Assembly: GCA_958510875.1 (NCBI GenBank) | Contig: OY294067.1 | Span: 259,471,736-259,535,735, forward strand | Direction of reading: 5' to 3' | DNA: 64,000 nt | Source: Endomychus coccineus | Taxonomy: Eukaryota; Arthropoda; Insecta; Coleoptera; Endomychidae | In this document: positions 45,204 through 56,757 of the stretch, one piece after another | Numbering within the stretch: the first letter of the stretch is position 1 | Layout: each line of letters starts with the position of its first letter | The notes under the pieces: model-generated | Database searches by the model: none | What the model saw: only the letters and a program-made list of their open reading frames with translations | Told to the model about the DNA's origin: nothing | Translations under genes and position numbers: made by a program

Positions 45204-46440
45204 GCTCTCATAGTCTATGAGCTAGAACGATATGGTGGGCCTCAAGCCCTACTATATATTAGTGGAGACAGGTGAAATGTACAAAAGCTCTTACAGGTTA
45301 AATCGTGTATTGTCAGGCATTTTCAAACTACATCCACCTCAAATTTTGAAATTTTCCCATGCACGAAAACTTTTTCGGATTTATTGTATATAGAAAAGCA
45401 TGTAATTCTTATACATTTGCATCTAGTGCCAAGGTTTTTTATAGAGGCAATTTCTTGGATCTGGCCAGTTAATTCAGTGGGCTGAACGGAATGCACGAAC
45501 ACAGTTTATAGCCTGATGGAAAATGTTTGTTATTGTTGCCAGTTGTTGAAAATACGCTTGCGAAGGTCTTGTATCTGGGCATTTCCGAGTTATTGGCCAT
45601 TATTCGAACCAAGAATGAACTTTTTTACCACTTTGCTGCTGAAACGGGTGCATTGCGACAAAATACCTTGACATCGTGCCAAATACGTTAATTATGTATC
45701 AAAGATTAAGCAATATGAGTGCCAATGTTTTTTCCCAATACAAGCGCCCCTCAACCCCAAAAATTTCCCCCAAAAAACAATTCAGTAATTTTGATACTAA
45801 TAAATTTGATTTGATAAATTATGCAATTATTCAGACTCCGACAGCGGTTGATTATCAAAATTACTGATTTTTTCATGGGAGATTTTCGAGGTTGAGGGAG
45901 GGGTTGTATTGAGAAAAAACATTTCGGTTATTCTTTGACACCAAATTATCGTATTTGACATGGTGCCAACGTATTTTGTCGCACCCGTTTTAGCCGTAAA
46001 GTGGTCATAAAGTCCATTTTTGGTCCAAATATTGGCCAATTACTCGGAAATGACCAGATAAAAAAACCTTGGCATGTGTTTTTTCAACCACTGGCAATAA
46101 TAACAAACATTTTCCATCAGGTTAGAAACTGTCCTCGTGCATTCCATTTAGCGTACTAAATTAACTGGACAGGTCTAAGAAATTGCCTCGATAAAAAACC
46201 TTGGCACTAGGTGCAAATGTATAAGAATTACATGCTTTTCAATAGCTCCGAAAACGTGTTCGTGCAATAAAAAAGTCCGAAATTTGAGGTGGCTGTAGCT
46301 TGGAAACGCCTGACAATACACGATTCGGTCATCGAGAGCTATTGTACATTGAACCTTTCTCAACCAATATACAGTAGTGCATTAGTTCATTCAAGCCCAC
46401 CATATCGCTCTAGTTCCTAGACTATCACTCCACTCACATC
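45204..46440. mobile_element. Foldback element with ~590-bp arms
   Basis: The left arm 45204-45795 and right arm 45854-46440 are inverted copies around a 58-bp loop. Shared words, one arm and complement, are AGCG/AACGATATGGTGGGC at the outer end, CGTGTATTGTCAGGC, TAAGAATTACATGC-type, CCAAGGTTTTTTAT, ATTTTCCATCAGG and CAGTAATTTTGAT at the loop. Arms have diverged by scattered substitutions and small gaps. No transposase. Three frames of 62-70 codons within it mirror each other and are not genes. Confidence 0.85.
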
Positions 46441-46739
46441 AATAACTCACGATAAAACCACAGTTATACATTGATTTGAGCATTTTCAGTATCTCGTAAC
46501 TAGCCTACAGGTACTATGGAAAGAACGCTCCTTATTTAATCACCACTATACACCACTATTTAAATAAAATCTATATTATATAAAATACTACTTACTGACT
46601 TACCTACTCTTCACGAAATCTCCAAAACTATAAAGCGGACCGACTTAAAACTTGGCTGATATATTCCTTATACGACTCAAAAATAAGAAAGTTACCATCC
46701 TGTGTTATCACAAAAGTGAACCAATACAGTCCTGTCTTA
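46441..46739. other. Nothing recognised
   Basis: About 300 bases between the foldback and the transposase relic. Confidence 0.3.
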
Positions 46740-47599
46740 ATAATGTGTCATCATTCCCTCCTAGATGGCGTTCAAGGAGGCTTTCCTCTTATTATTGCTG
46801 CAGTCTGCTCTATGGGAGAAATTAATTCTTCTCGTTCATTCACCAGCATTTAAAAAAATAAAGGTTTCGTATGACCCCATAACAAAAATTACAAGGTTTG
46901 AGGTCTCGTGACCTCGGTGGCCCCACAACTGCTCCATTTCAACCTATCTACCTATTCGGGAAACCAAAGTTTCATAACTAAAATTGAATCTGGTGACATG
47001 GATGGCCTAATAAGTATCCCATTTACAATTGCTGTCGTTACATTTACGGCACATCTGTGTGGAAAATTTGTTCTCCTCTAGAACGGGGATTGTCAACCGA
47101 CCAGAGATGGATACTTCGAACATTGATAATTCCATTTCGGGGGGATATTACCTCGTCTAAGCCTTAAATTTGTCTTCTAAAATTTGGATTACTTGTATTT
47201 CGATGCTATTGTGAGAGTCATGCACAAAACTGAACTCTGCGGAGGTGTTCTTTAGACTGTAGTGCTTGGACACGTAGAATGTCTAAGATATGCAACTGAT
47301 TTTCCCGCAATGGTGCACCTTCTATTATTTCGACCTTATCTGCAATCTCTCGAGTACTTGTTGCAAGATTTTCCTCGACAACATTTAAAATTTATTTTTC
47401 GGTTTGCACATTTTCAGTTGTCTTCATGCATAACCTCCGCGATTTTGACACGAATCATCACTATCCCTAGCCCGTTGAATCACATCAATAAAACTTCTGG
47501 GAGTATGTATAACCGGATCACAGCAGCAGCACTCAGACGACATTCTCTGCAAATAATGACTATATCCACTAGTTCATTCTATTCATACTTATGTGCCAT
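46740..47599 (-). pseudogene. IS630-like transposase, nearly full-length relic
   Basis: Minus strand from an ATG at 47599: MAHKYE then NELVDIV, CRECRLSAAAVIRLY (first helix-turn-helix) and a frameshifted middle (VVEENLATSTREIADK-like). QALQSKEHLRRVQFC-like sequence leads to the DDE part, with HLWSVDNP and QIFHTDVP-like, VNGILIRPSMSPD. The GPPRSRDLKPCNF box lies near 46905, where the family has PPRSPDLTPLDFF. About ten stops or frameshifts. The family moves by cut and paste at TA; TIRs were not identified. The N-terminus resembles that of the 35.9-kb relic in layout but not closely in sequence. Confidence 0.68.
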
Positions 47600-48535
47600 T
47601 TTCAAGTGTTAATATTTCAAAAGAAAGAAAATAATCATTTCAGATCACTCAGCTTTGAGTTATGATAATGAAGTCCAATTATATCTCCTCTCACAGTACG
47701 TTATTTTTGAATATTATAGGAGTTTATATTCCAATCAATGATATAAAAAACATAACACATGTTAATCACTATCATTTATTAATTACCTGTATTAACGCAC
47801 ATTGCTGCAGTGGACCTGGTATGAGTAATTGGTTTTAATAATAAGCACCAGATAATTATTCAAAAAGGAAAAAGTAAAATACGCCAGATGCAATACTCAT
47901 TTCTACACCATAACATATTGGTACTGCTTGGAGAAGTATAACCGACTTTAATATAGTTATTTATAACGTTATTTTATTTCTAATGCAATAGAGAATCACG
48001 GCAATTGAAATAAGTCTCATTTTAGGTCATTGAGGCCTTTCGTCTCGCAGTCGGAGCTCTTGGTCTAAAAGAGGTCTCTCAGCAGTCAAAGGGAGCGGTA
48101 GCAATTTTTGGTGCCTCACGAGAGTGTACATGGTGCATTGGGAAGACTATTCCCAGTACATATTCACTCACAATCATCTGTCGTCTCTCGTCCTGTCGCA
48201 TGTTGAGTTCTTTTAGACGTTTATTCGTCATGGAGTGAAGCAACGATTTTACTCTCCTATTCCTGGAACTTTATTCTGGGTAATTCTGTTTCGATTTTTG
48301 AAGTCGAAATGACATAGAATTCATAGAATAGAATAGAATGTATGCTACAAATAAGCAGCAAGCTGCATTCTCACGAATTGCACACTGCTCAGAGTGCAAG
48401 TGCTCTGAAGTCGGGAATGTCTCGCATGAGCATCAATCAATTAATCAATCAAAACGGGAGCAGCGGACAAGTTCAGATCACTTAGACTTTTGATTTATTA
48501 AACTTTGATATATTATGAGTCCCTTGTACAAGGCT
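47600..48535. other. Nothing firmly recognised
   Basis: 48000-48300 is less AT-rich and carries no motif. 48310-48345 has a short TAGAA repeat (ATAGAATAGAATAGAATG), which may be the target or tail of the LINE that follows on the minus strand. Confidence 0.35.
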
Positions 48536-48539
48536 CAGT

Positions 48540-49095
48540 CCGGCAGGCTTAAGGCAGCGCCGAAGGGTAGGATTCTTTATGGCCTCAGGCGGCATTTATG
48601 TGCTGCCTAGGTGTTGTAGCTCAAGAGAAGCCAGTATTGGACATTTTAGAAGAATATGATAGGCAGTTTCTTCCGCCCGTTGAGTGAAGATGTTTAATGA
48701 CCTGTGGTGTCCTGTGGGTAGTCCTGTCACCAATTTCAAGCCTCTCGTGCCCATAGAGAGAAGGGGTTTCGAGCGTTTGGGCGAGAACTCTAAGATGTGG
48801 AGCTTCACCTGCCTCACAACAAAGACAGTGCGCTAGACCGAGAGTCACTGCCTATCCAGAAGCTCTCTGATTGCTTGGAGCTCGTTGATCGATGAAATTC
48901 CCATCGTTGGATCGAGGTCAAGGGTGCCTAGTTAACCCCGTTTGACCAATTCATCGACCACTTCATTTCCTTCCACGCCAGAATGGGGGTGGGGGGTGTA
49001 CCTATACTAGCTGAAGTTTGCTCCTTCTTGCCAATTTAGCAAGGCACTCCATGGACTCCAAGGCAAGGTGAGAATTTACTCTATAGGCACGAAGT
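48540..49095 (-). pseudogene. LINE RNase H domain and C-terminal Cys-His tail
   Basis: Minus strand, high to low: TTLGSLRAYRVNSHLALESM, KLARRSKLQLV, then HSGVEGNEVVDELVKRG, the RNase H signature of I/R1/LOA-type LINEs, near 48950-48920. Next, TVGISS-like and INELQAIREL; then the tail LAHCLCCEAGE with a shifted ETAYHILLKCPILASL.LQHLG, matching the C..C...E...H.L..C tail of the family. Several frameshifts. Its RT part lies next door in the opposite orientation (49150-49480). Confidence 0.75.
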
Positions 49096-49149
49096 GAGCC
49101 CAGGGTTGTCTGTGCAGGTATGATACCGCCTACCTCGGTAGTTTAGTTT

Positions 49150-49480
49150 CATACCTGACCGGCAAGAGCATGCAGGAGAGCTTTCGCAGGCACATGGGGT
49201 ATACGCACTGGATCTATACGGCTATGATCCACCCAATTATAATCTATGCAGCCATTGTGTGGTGGCCAACGTCAGGAATTACTGTTGTCTCGACTAGTGC
49301 TGGACAAAGCTCAGCGACTCTCCTGCATGAGTACAACGAGAGCTAAGAGGACCACCCTACTAGGGCTCTAGAGGTTCTGGTGGGATTGTCCATCTACATC
49401 CCCAAATCAAAGTAATGGCTACGGATACAGCGTATCGGCTGCCTTCCTCACCCGGGTTTCCAGATGCATTTTTCAGCTCA
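49150..49480 (+). pseudogene. LINE RT C-terminal piece, inverted relative to its RNase H part
   Basis: Plus strand: ESFRRHMGYTHWIYTAMIHPIIIYAAIVWWP, here cited as its core IIIYAAIVWWP, then a shifted LDKAQRLSCMSTTRA-equivalent segment and RALEVLVGLSIYI with I.VMATDTAYRL. This is the segment between RT thumb and RNase H in the same LINE group. The orientation is opposite to the downstream RNase H piece, as produced by twin priming. Confidence 0.72.
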
Positions 49481-51325
49481 GTTTAGCATCGAGGATAACT
49501 CTAAGGGTATCGCACTGAGCATTCGAGATTGCACTCTATCGAAAAAACTTTGTTCCTGACAAATACAATCTTCCAGCAAGCTGCTGTCAAATTTTCTGCC
49601 ACATGAATCGCATCGTTTCGTATTTTAAATCGGTTGAAGCCAACGACTTTCGTTATTTCTTACCAACGAATAAATATCTTATTGTTCAACCAGTGTGGAA
49701 AATAGGGCATTTCATATGAGTGTGTGAGATGATGAACCGTAGGAGAGTAGCTTATCATCTTCATCTTGTCACACAAGTATGATGATGTAGTCAGTTTCCG
49801 TACGCGTTGTATACTATACTTTTCTGACAACTTACTTTGTACAACTCATAAGAAAGTATATAATTATTGAATTGAAGTAACTTGAAATCCAGTAACAGTG
49901 AAACATACTATAATAATGTCTTTAATTTATTTGAAGATTTGTCATTCTCTGTTACAGCTGCCTATAATTGAGTCACTGTGCGAAATATTTCATTGCGCAC
50001 ACATTCCAGTGCGGAATAAAATATTTTGAACTAGTGATGGATACGTTATTTGCTGCGCTAGTTCACATGGCGAAATGATACGTTTTTCAGGCGAATTTCC
50101 GGAAAAACAAGTTTCAGTAATTAAACACTTTTATTTGAAACGCTAAACACCGTATGGAATTGAAGTAATGTTGAAACAGAACATCTCCGAGTGCATTGCC
50201 AGTCATAGGAGAATTTGCGATATATTGAAAAAACCTTTTTCTCCAGAATAACGAGAAATATTCAGGCGACCTGCTGCTTGTTTTCACAAAAGGAACCGTT
50301 AGAGTAGGTGAGATTTGGAATTTGCTCTTCCGTTAATGAATGAGAGCTCACGTATTTAAAAAAACTTCTTTCCATTCTGACATAATGCAAAACTTCCTTC
50401 TTAGTTTCTTTTGTCCTGTTTAAGATCATAAGTGAGCAAATATGAGAGTCTCTTCTTGTAAAGCAGTTTGTTGTTGAGCAATTCCCTATAATAGTGCCTT
50501 AACGAAGTTTGAATAGAAAAAAAAATGAAAGGCGAAAAACGGTTCGATCATGATAGCATTATTTAAATGTCAGGTTATATTTGATATAAATCATTTTTAA
50601 TGCCTATTACACAATTTTGAATAATTTATTTTATAATAAAGGTATGTCATATTCATTTTTTCCGAGATGTTGAACGATGCTCACTGGCTTCATCATATTG
50701 CATAATTCTGCATTTAATTTGATTCGACACAGAAAAACGCCATGTCTTGGTTTGCTACTGTATAATTTAATGGTAATGTAATAAATGTTTTAAAAGCAAC
50801 ATGTTGAGTCGTGTCCATGCTAGTTACACGTATTATACTCTAACTGCTATTAAATTGAACTCGAGATAATTGACAGCTGCCTTGTCTGAAATTACATCAG
50901 CTTCTTGATCATACATACATATCTATCTTATCCTCTTAAGTCTCGTACATACAATGCAAGCTTATTGAAAAGCTTAGCCGTATTAATATTAAACACTAAG
51001 AAATTAATACGCAGCATTCTTATCCGGTATATAAGCCGATTTGAAATTACTTTTCGTGTACTCATATCGTAGCCACGAATTTCTGAGACGACCAACATGA
51101 ATATAAAATGTAGTTGTTAATTCAGAATTCATGCTCTCACAAACGGTTGATAGGAGAATTATCAATTACTCTCCTAGAAACGTAGTTCCTAGAATTGAAT
51201 TCAACATTTGGAATCAAAATTGGAAGATTATTTTTACGTTCCTCAGTATACGTGGTATAAGAGAAGTACTGGAAAATGATAATAACAATCTCAGCAATAC
51301 AATTGATAGGAATTCATTATTTATA
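49481..51325. other. AT-rich DNA, nothing recognised
   Basis: No coding motif recognised; the 70-codon frame at 51131-51343 runs into the PLE terminus and is not a gene. Confidence 0.35.
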
Positions 51326-51374
51326 ATTATATATAAATTCTAGGGAAATAGGTCACACATGTGCTTATTATTTT

Positions 51375-51418
51375 CGTCTTTACGTACGTTTCGGTCTTAC
51401 GATCATCATCAGAACACG
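51375..51418 (-). ncRNA. Hammerhead ribozyme, PLE C (core intact)
   Basis: Minus strand: CUGAUGA, extra U, GAUC-GUAA-GACC (one mismatch in stem II), GAAAC, stem III ACGUACGU, AAGACG. Stem I on the 5' side (GUGUU) pairs over only two or three bases. The core is complete, but the stems are weakened. Confidence 0.7.
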
Positions 51419-51820
51419 TATCAATGTCTAAAACGTGATTTCTTAAGACTAAGTGTATCATCACAAGGCTGTCGTATCGCTCTAATTTGAATCAAAAATG
51501 CCCAAATCTCCGAAACGAGCAGAAACACAAGTAATCGAAATTGTAAAACATTAATGTTTTAAGTATATGCATCAAGAATCCACTGCTTGGAAATTTTCTT
51601 AAAAACTCAGAAGTCGTATCAAAGCAAAGTTTGAAATACTAATGGACGACTGAAACCACAAAATATAACGCTGAAGTATCCATTTTCGAACCAGACATTG
51701 AAGATTTATGAGGTAATAGAAAAAGGTTATCGGACCTTATTAGAAATATTGCTATTTGGACATTCTACCTGAAGATACTTTTAACATTATAAAACGTATG
51801 TAGGAACTTGCAAGGGTTTT

Positions 51821-52530
51821 AATTAATTAATTTAGTATAAATCTGACTCAATGATTGTACGTCTGCTATATGATTTACAGACTTGGAGTCACGTTCTATG
51901 TGAATCATCTCTTGAATAGATCCCTCATAATAATTGGTCTCTTCAATTGAAATATTAACATTTTTGTTATCAAATTTATGGTTATAATCAAAAGAATGTT
52001 AAGCAAGGGCGGTGGAATTTTCTAAGTTTTTGTTTCTAGTACTATACTTATGGCCATACATTCTTTTTTGTAAATATTGTTTAGTGATTCCTGTATAAGT
52101 CCCATCGCAATCTAAACAATTTAATTTGTATAGTGTGTGGGTTTATTTATCTTTAAGGTATTAAAGGTTTTAGATTTGAGAAATATTTACCAACACAGCT
52201 AGTGGGTTCATGCGTAATATTTATATCATACTTTTTCAGACATTTCGTTCTTACTTTTCTCTGATGTTTCCAAGATGTATGGTAATGTTATAAAATTATC
52301 TGTATTACCGTTTATGGTTGTTATTTATAGCGTTCCATTATAGATTTTGTTTATTTTTTCTTTGATGATGAGGTTGCCATTCATTTCCAGTATATTACGA
52401 ACCATTTGGAAATTTTTGGGAGGGTCCCCTGGGTGGGACAATTTAACAGCGCGATCTGTAAGGCTAATTTGAAATGAAGATATCGATGAGACCAAACTTC
52501 TTTAGTAAACCACAAAGTTTTTATTTTTCA
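51821..52530 (-). pseudogene. PLE end of RT and GIY-YIG endonuclease, broken
   Basis: Read on the minus strand it holds the post-RT segment, the MATSSSKKK-like start of the linker, KCLKKYDINIT-equivalent sequence, the YKLNCLDCDG..TGI core near 52105, YGHKYSTR-type residues, and the end TNLIN before TAA at 51823-51821. Multiple frameshifts. No open frame above 60 codons remains. Confidence 0.65.
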
Positions 52531-52850
52531 AATCTAAAATCTTTAATAATTGAAGATAAACAAGCTCACACAGTATACAAATTAAATTGTTTAGATTGCG
52601 ATGAGATTTCTAAGCAATATTCAAAAGAAAATGTACGGCCATAAGTATACTACTAAAAATAAAAACTTAGAAGATTCCACCCCCCTTGCTATAAATTGTT
52701 TTGATTATAACCATCAATTTGATTACAACAATGTTGATATTCCAACTGAAGGAACCAATTATCATGAATATCATAAGACGTGACTCCAAGTCTGTAGATC
52801 ATAGAGCAGACGTGCAATCATTAAGTCAGATTCATACTAATTTTTAACTA
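52531..52850 (+). pseudogene. PLE GIY-YIG endonuclease fragment
   Basis: The sequence codes for VYKLNCLDCD near 52580; the IYTG box that should follow is largely lost. Frame 52601-52783 gives KKMYGHKYTTKNKNLEDSTP, NCFDYNHQFDYNNVDI (the HC..H cluster) and YHEY. It ends near 52850 with SLSQIHTNF. It is the inverted partner of the 51.8-52.1 kb segment. Confidence 0.7.
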
Positions 52851-53130
52851 ATTAAAACCCTTGCAAATTCCTAAATGCGTCTTTGTGATGTTAAAAGTAT
52901 ATTTTAGGTAGAATGCTCAAATAGACATATTTATAATAAGGCCTGACAACCTTTTTCTATTACCTCATAAATCTTCAACATCTGAGGGTTATATTCTTTG
53001 GTTTAAGTCGTTCAGTCGTATTTCAAACTGTGCTTTGATATGACTTCTACCTTTATAACAAAATTGCTAAGCAGTGGATTCTTTATTCATATACTTGAAA
53101 CATTAATGTGTTACAATTTCGATTACTCTT

Positions 53131-53480
53131 GAAAAACTAAATTAGAAAACAAAATGTACCTGGTTGGACACTATTTGGGGTTAATAATCTAGAAAAGGGG
53201 TTACCCTAGTCTGAATTTGATGAATTGCTTTACCATCCCTTCTAAATTACCTAGATAATTGTCCGTACTGTGTTTTAAAAGTTTAAAACTTTCTTGACAA
53301 GTGTTGTGACATGATGTACAACCGAAAACGGAATTTTTTAAATTCAGATTAATTCCCAGTGTAACCCCTCGTTTGCATTATTAGCCTCAACTAGTATTTG
53401 AACAGGTAGGTACATTTTCTTTCTAATTTAGTTTACTCTAATGATGGCTACTTTGCAGCTGAAAGGTCCTTAAGACTTTA
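53131..53480. mobile_element. Second PLE-type/TIR element with hammerhead-like end
   Basis: 53131-53235 (AACTAAATTAGAAAACAAAA ... TACCCTAGTCTGAATTT) and 53340-53440 are inverted copies of about 100 bp. The right side continues into TTTACTCTAATGATGGCTAC, TTTGCAGCTGAAAGGTCC, resembling a hammerhead (CUGAUGA mutated to CUAAUGA, stem II GGCU/AGCU, GAAAG, stem III AGGUC/GACUU). The related piece at 27.2-27.3 kb has CUGAUGA intact. It sits at the broken end of PLE copy C. Confidence 0.6.
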
Positions 53481-55455
53481 ATGGTATTACGTACTCATTT
53501 GTGTTATTGTGTATCCACAGTTATGTACTCTTTCAGTGTGTTGAAGTTGACATAATTTACAACGTGGAATCCAAAAATTTCATAATATATAGGATGTTCC
53601 GTTCAGAAGAACCTAGTTTGATATGTTAAACTCTATTGAACTATTCCGGATAATAGTAAATAATGTCATAGAATGCTTCTTATTGTCTCCGGTATGTCAC
53701 CAGGAGCTGAATGTCATATCTTGTACCCTTTAGACACAAGAAATCGAGGGAATAGTCGTGACTCACTCTGTGTTTAATAACTTTTCCTTCTCCTTCCAGT
53801 AAATTATGAAGAAAATAATGGTACATGCATAATTTGCAGGAAGAATTATAGATTTAGATTTCTTTCTCAATTTCTTGTTCTCATATTAGCAATTTACGAA
53901 AACAATGAAAAATATTTTACGAATTTGCAAATGTTTTGTGTTGAAGATATATCCAATATTGCGTAATTCGTGATGCAAGATAAAATAAATAATTATATCC
54001 AATATTATATCCTGAATACTGCACCATAATTTTCATTCTGAATACCGATGATGAGGTTACCTTGTTCAACCTGCAGTTTGTAAAAAAGCTGTTTTAAAAA
54101 TTAGTTTCTAATTATACGTAGGTTTATCTATGAAAATCAGAAGGATGTGAAGCAATAATTATTATTATTTCTCGTGTTTTATAATGCTATTAAATACAAT
54201 CACAACCTTACTTATGCTTATAGAATGTTAAGTACATTAATATCCTAACTGAAATAAATTGATCAGATTAAGTAAAATCAATTTGGAATATTGGCAGATT
54301 GATAGGTATGGAATAAAATATGATGGAGGATATTAAATAAATGAATGTCTAATTAATGTGTCCCGCCACGATGTCGGTTACATCGCAACTAGTGATCCAT
54401 CCCTTATTAAGGGATTTGAGCTTAAAGTATTATCTAATCGCTGGGATCATGTAATATTTTCAAGATGGATCTTCAATACTCTAGATGAGAGGACGAAGGT
54501 TAGGTTATGGTCCCAAATTTTTCAAAAAATCTCCGCAAGTCCAACTTACATATCTGATGGATGCCAAAAGTACCACTCGCAGAGCAGCTACAGCACTCAT
54601 TAACAGTACAGTTGCTATTTTCAATTTCATACGATGAATGTGTATCGTGGATTATACACGCACATACATACGTAGTATGCACGCCAACACCAATATCATC
54701 TCAAAAATAATCTAGATGAATTCAGGAGGGCTACAAATGAATATTTCGAGAAAATCTGGAGAGTTCCCTTCAGGCCATATTCACAACAGCGAGGGGAGTG
54801 AAAATTGATAAGACGGAGGAAAATGAAGCATTTAGCACCACTTATCATCTCTTAGATCACACACTACTTTATCCAAACACTATGCCAGGATTTATTTCTC
54901 TTTCTTCTTTTTGACTTATTCAACGTCAGATTATTGCTGCCACTATTGATTGTTTTTAATACAAAAACTTGAGAAAATATGTGGTCGTACTGATCATTTC
55001 CTAATGGTGGTGGAAATGGTATATCTTAGATTTTTTGTTCCAAATCGATGTTCGGATATGGCTATGAATACATGAGAAAAATATTTAACGATAATCATCT
55101 TGGTTTTTGTGTGAACTTAAGAACGATTGAATATTCATTTTGCTCAATAAGCTAAGAAGGGTAATTTAACTTTTTTGTTCCACCTTGGACATAGAAGCTG
55201 GCCTACTTCACATTTAAGGTTTCTTTCCTAAATTCACACTTAGTGCAAAATACGAAGTGGATGAACACATTTTAGTGTTCCCAGTTCAAGGGAACAAGTG
55301 TCATATTTAATGATTGCTTTATTGTCTCTAATCAATGCGGTATTTTGACTTTTGACTCACGAGCAGTGATATATGCTCAATTCCGAAGTGTGAGATTCGA
55401 AATTATTATCTACTCTATGGAACAATATTGCCAAGCATATTTAATTTTGGTACTT
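53481..55455. other. Nothing firmly recognised
   Basis: The 81-codon frame at 54358-54603 (DERTKVRLWSQIF) weakly recalls LTR-element gag but is not assignable. TATAGGATGTTCCGTTC near 53590 resembles one terminus of the ACAGGGTGTCC-type short element. Otherwise AT-rich. Confidence 0.3.
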
Positions 55456-55459
55456 ATAT

Positions 55460-55705
55460 TCATGAAACTTGCGTCTTCTCTAGCAAGGTGGTTCCCAAAA
55501 TCCTCAATATAATGTTGTCAGGTACAACTATTCCTATGAAGTCTTCCATATTTCATGCTCGGAATCACCACCAAGAGGGTGCTCATGCGATGGTCTTATG
55601 AGGTTCATTGCGAAGACCGCTTCACAAAAACTTGATTTTCTATTCCGTGCCAAGAGCTACTTTACATCCCAGACGCTCCTTATAACCTACAACGCTTTTA
55701 TCAGA
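55460..55705 (+). pseudogene. LINE RT-tail fragment
   Basis: Same family as 28.4-29.2 kb. It has the upstream TTGCGTCTTCTC and CAGGTACAACTATTCCTATG words, then MRFIAKTASQKLDFLFRAKS, YFTSQTLLITYNAFI. Similarity stops abruptly at about 55705, where MULE sequence begins, so the LINE is truncated at its 3' side by the junction. Confidence 0.78.
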
Positions 55706-55719
55706 CGTTCACGAACGGA

Positions 55720-56530
55720 CGTAATTCTCCCCGATTGGATGGTACGCTTCAAAAGCGTACCAAATCTGTTCGCCCAATTATGTACAGTTCATGGATTGAA
55801 GGAAAACATTTCAATTCCCCTGATCTATGCACTATTGCCGGATAAGACTGAACAATCTCACTCAAGAGTTATACAAAGATAATGGAAAGTTACCCGTATG
55901 TTAGACCCTCCAGCATAATGATTGACTTTGAAAGAGCAGCGTCCAAGGCATGAACTACAAACCTTCTGGAAAGTCGGGTTCGTGGATGCTTCTTTTATTC
56001 TTGTCAGTGTCTCTATAGAAAACTACAGCAAGAGGAACTCAAGAAAAAGTATGACACAGATGCAGACTTTGGTACAATATCTAGAAGAAGCATTTCAGTT
56101 CCTGATGAATAGTGACAGTTTTTCTGCGGAGGCACAGAATGTGATTGACTATTTCGAGCAAATGAATAGGACGACCCACGAGACAGTAACGTCGGCGAGA
56201 TTCACTTTTGCTACACACTATGTGGGATTGTTATGATACAGTTCTTAGTTGATTAACCAAAACAAATGATGCTTTGGAAGGTTGGCATACAAGTTCCCAT
56301 GCCCCATTATCTGCCAGTCACCTCAACATTTGGAAGTTCATTGAGGTAGCTAAAAGAGAACAGGGACTAAATGAAGTAGAAATAGAACAATATATCAGGC
56401 AAACCATCAGTATCCTCAAAAAGAAAATACCAAAACACTAAGGAAAGAATCCGACGATTAGCCGAACAGTTTGACCCCACTAATATACTAGAATATGTTA
56501 GAGGTATTGCACACAATATTACTTATTGAG
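55720..56530 (+). pseudogene. MULE transposase fragment
   Basis: DWMVRFKSVPNLFAQLCTVH corresponds to the DGTFK..P..F.QLYT.H box with the first catalytic Asp. Next come IPLIYALLPDKTEQS, then in a shifted frame SIMIDFERAASKA with the second Asp, and RGCFFYSCQCLYRKLQ, the C..H-like box of the MULE domain. Further on, NDALEGWHTSSHAPLSASHL, IWKFIEVAKREQGLNEVEIE, and RIRRLAEQFDPTN, YVRGIAHNI near the end. The frame 55922-56236 is a shadow of the true frames. The host protein is usually a FLYWCH/MULE transposase; the N-terminus and TIRs are missing. Confidence 0.78.
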
Positions 56531-56639
56531 TTTTAGTTGTTTCCAATAAAAGACTTTTGTATTCATTTCTCTTGTGTTGTTTCACCCGTTTATATTTTAT
56601 ACTCGTATCATGCCTACCCTCTCGTAGCTTAACTTTATT

Positions 56640-56757
56640 TTTCGGAGAATTTCAACTTCGAAGAACTGTCTTTCGAAAAATTGTTTTTTGAAGAAAGGGT
56701 AATTCGAAGAAAAGATTTTCAAGAACTATTTTTCGAAGAATTGTTTTCGTAGAATTT
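56640..56757. repeat. Short imperfect TTCGAAGAA-type repeat
   Basis: About six irregular units of TTTCGAAGAATTGTTTT-like sequence between the MULE relic and the foldback. Nothing coding. Confidence 0.65.

Larger units (their letters stand above)
51326..53130. mobile_element. Penelope-like element copy C, two 3' pieces head to head
   Basis: 51326-52530 is a minus-strand 3' piece. It runs from the end of RT (KTLWFTKEVWSHRYLHFKL) through the GIY-YIG region and stop (about 51821-51823) to the hammerhead terminus. 52531-53130 is a plus-strand piece starting in the GIY-YIG linker region and reaching the 3' untranslated part. The join at about 52530 is in coding sequence. The plus piece is cut near 53130 by the next element before its hammerhead. 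Same principle as copies A and B, but with an arm so long that the unit is nearly palindromic. Confidence 0.82.

Noticed and set aside
45676..46363. Three short frames at 45.7-46.4 kb
   Set aside because: They lie in the inverted arms and loop of a foldback and have no motif.
47262..47612. 116-codon plus-strand frame
   Set aside because: Lies antisense over the minus-strand IS630-like transposase relic and has no motif of its own.
54358..54603. 81-codon frame possibly from an LTR-element gag
   Set aside because: Similarity is limited to a LDERTK..LW-like stretch; no protease, RT or LTR nearby.
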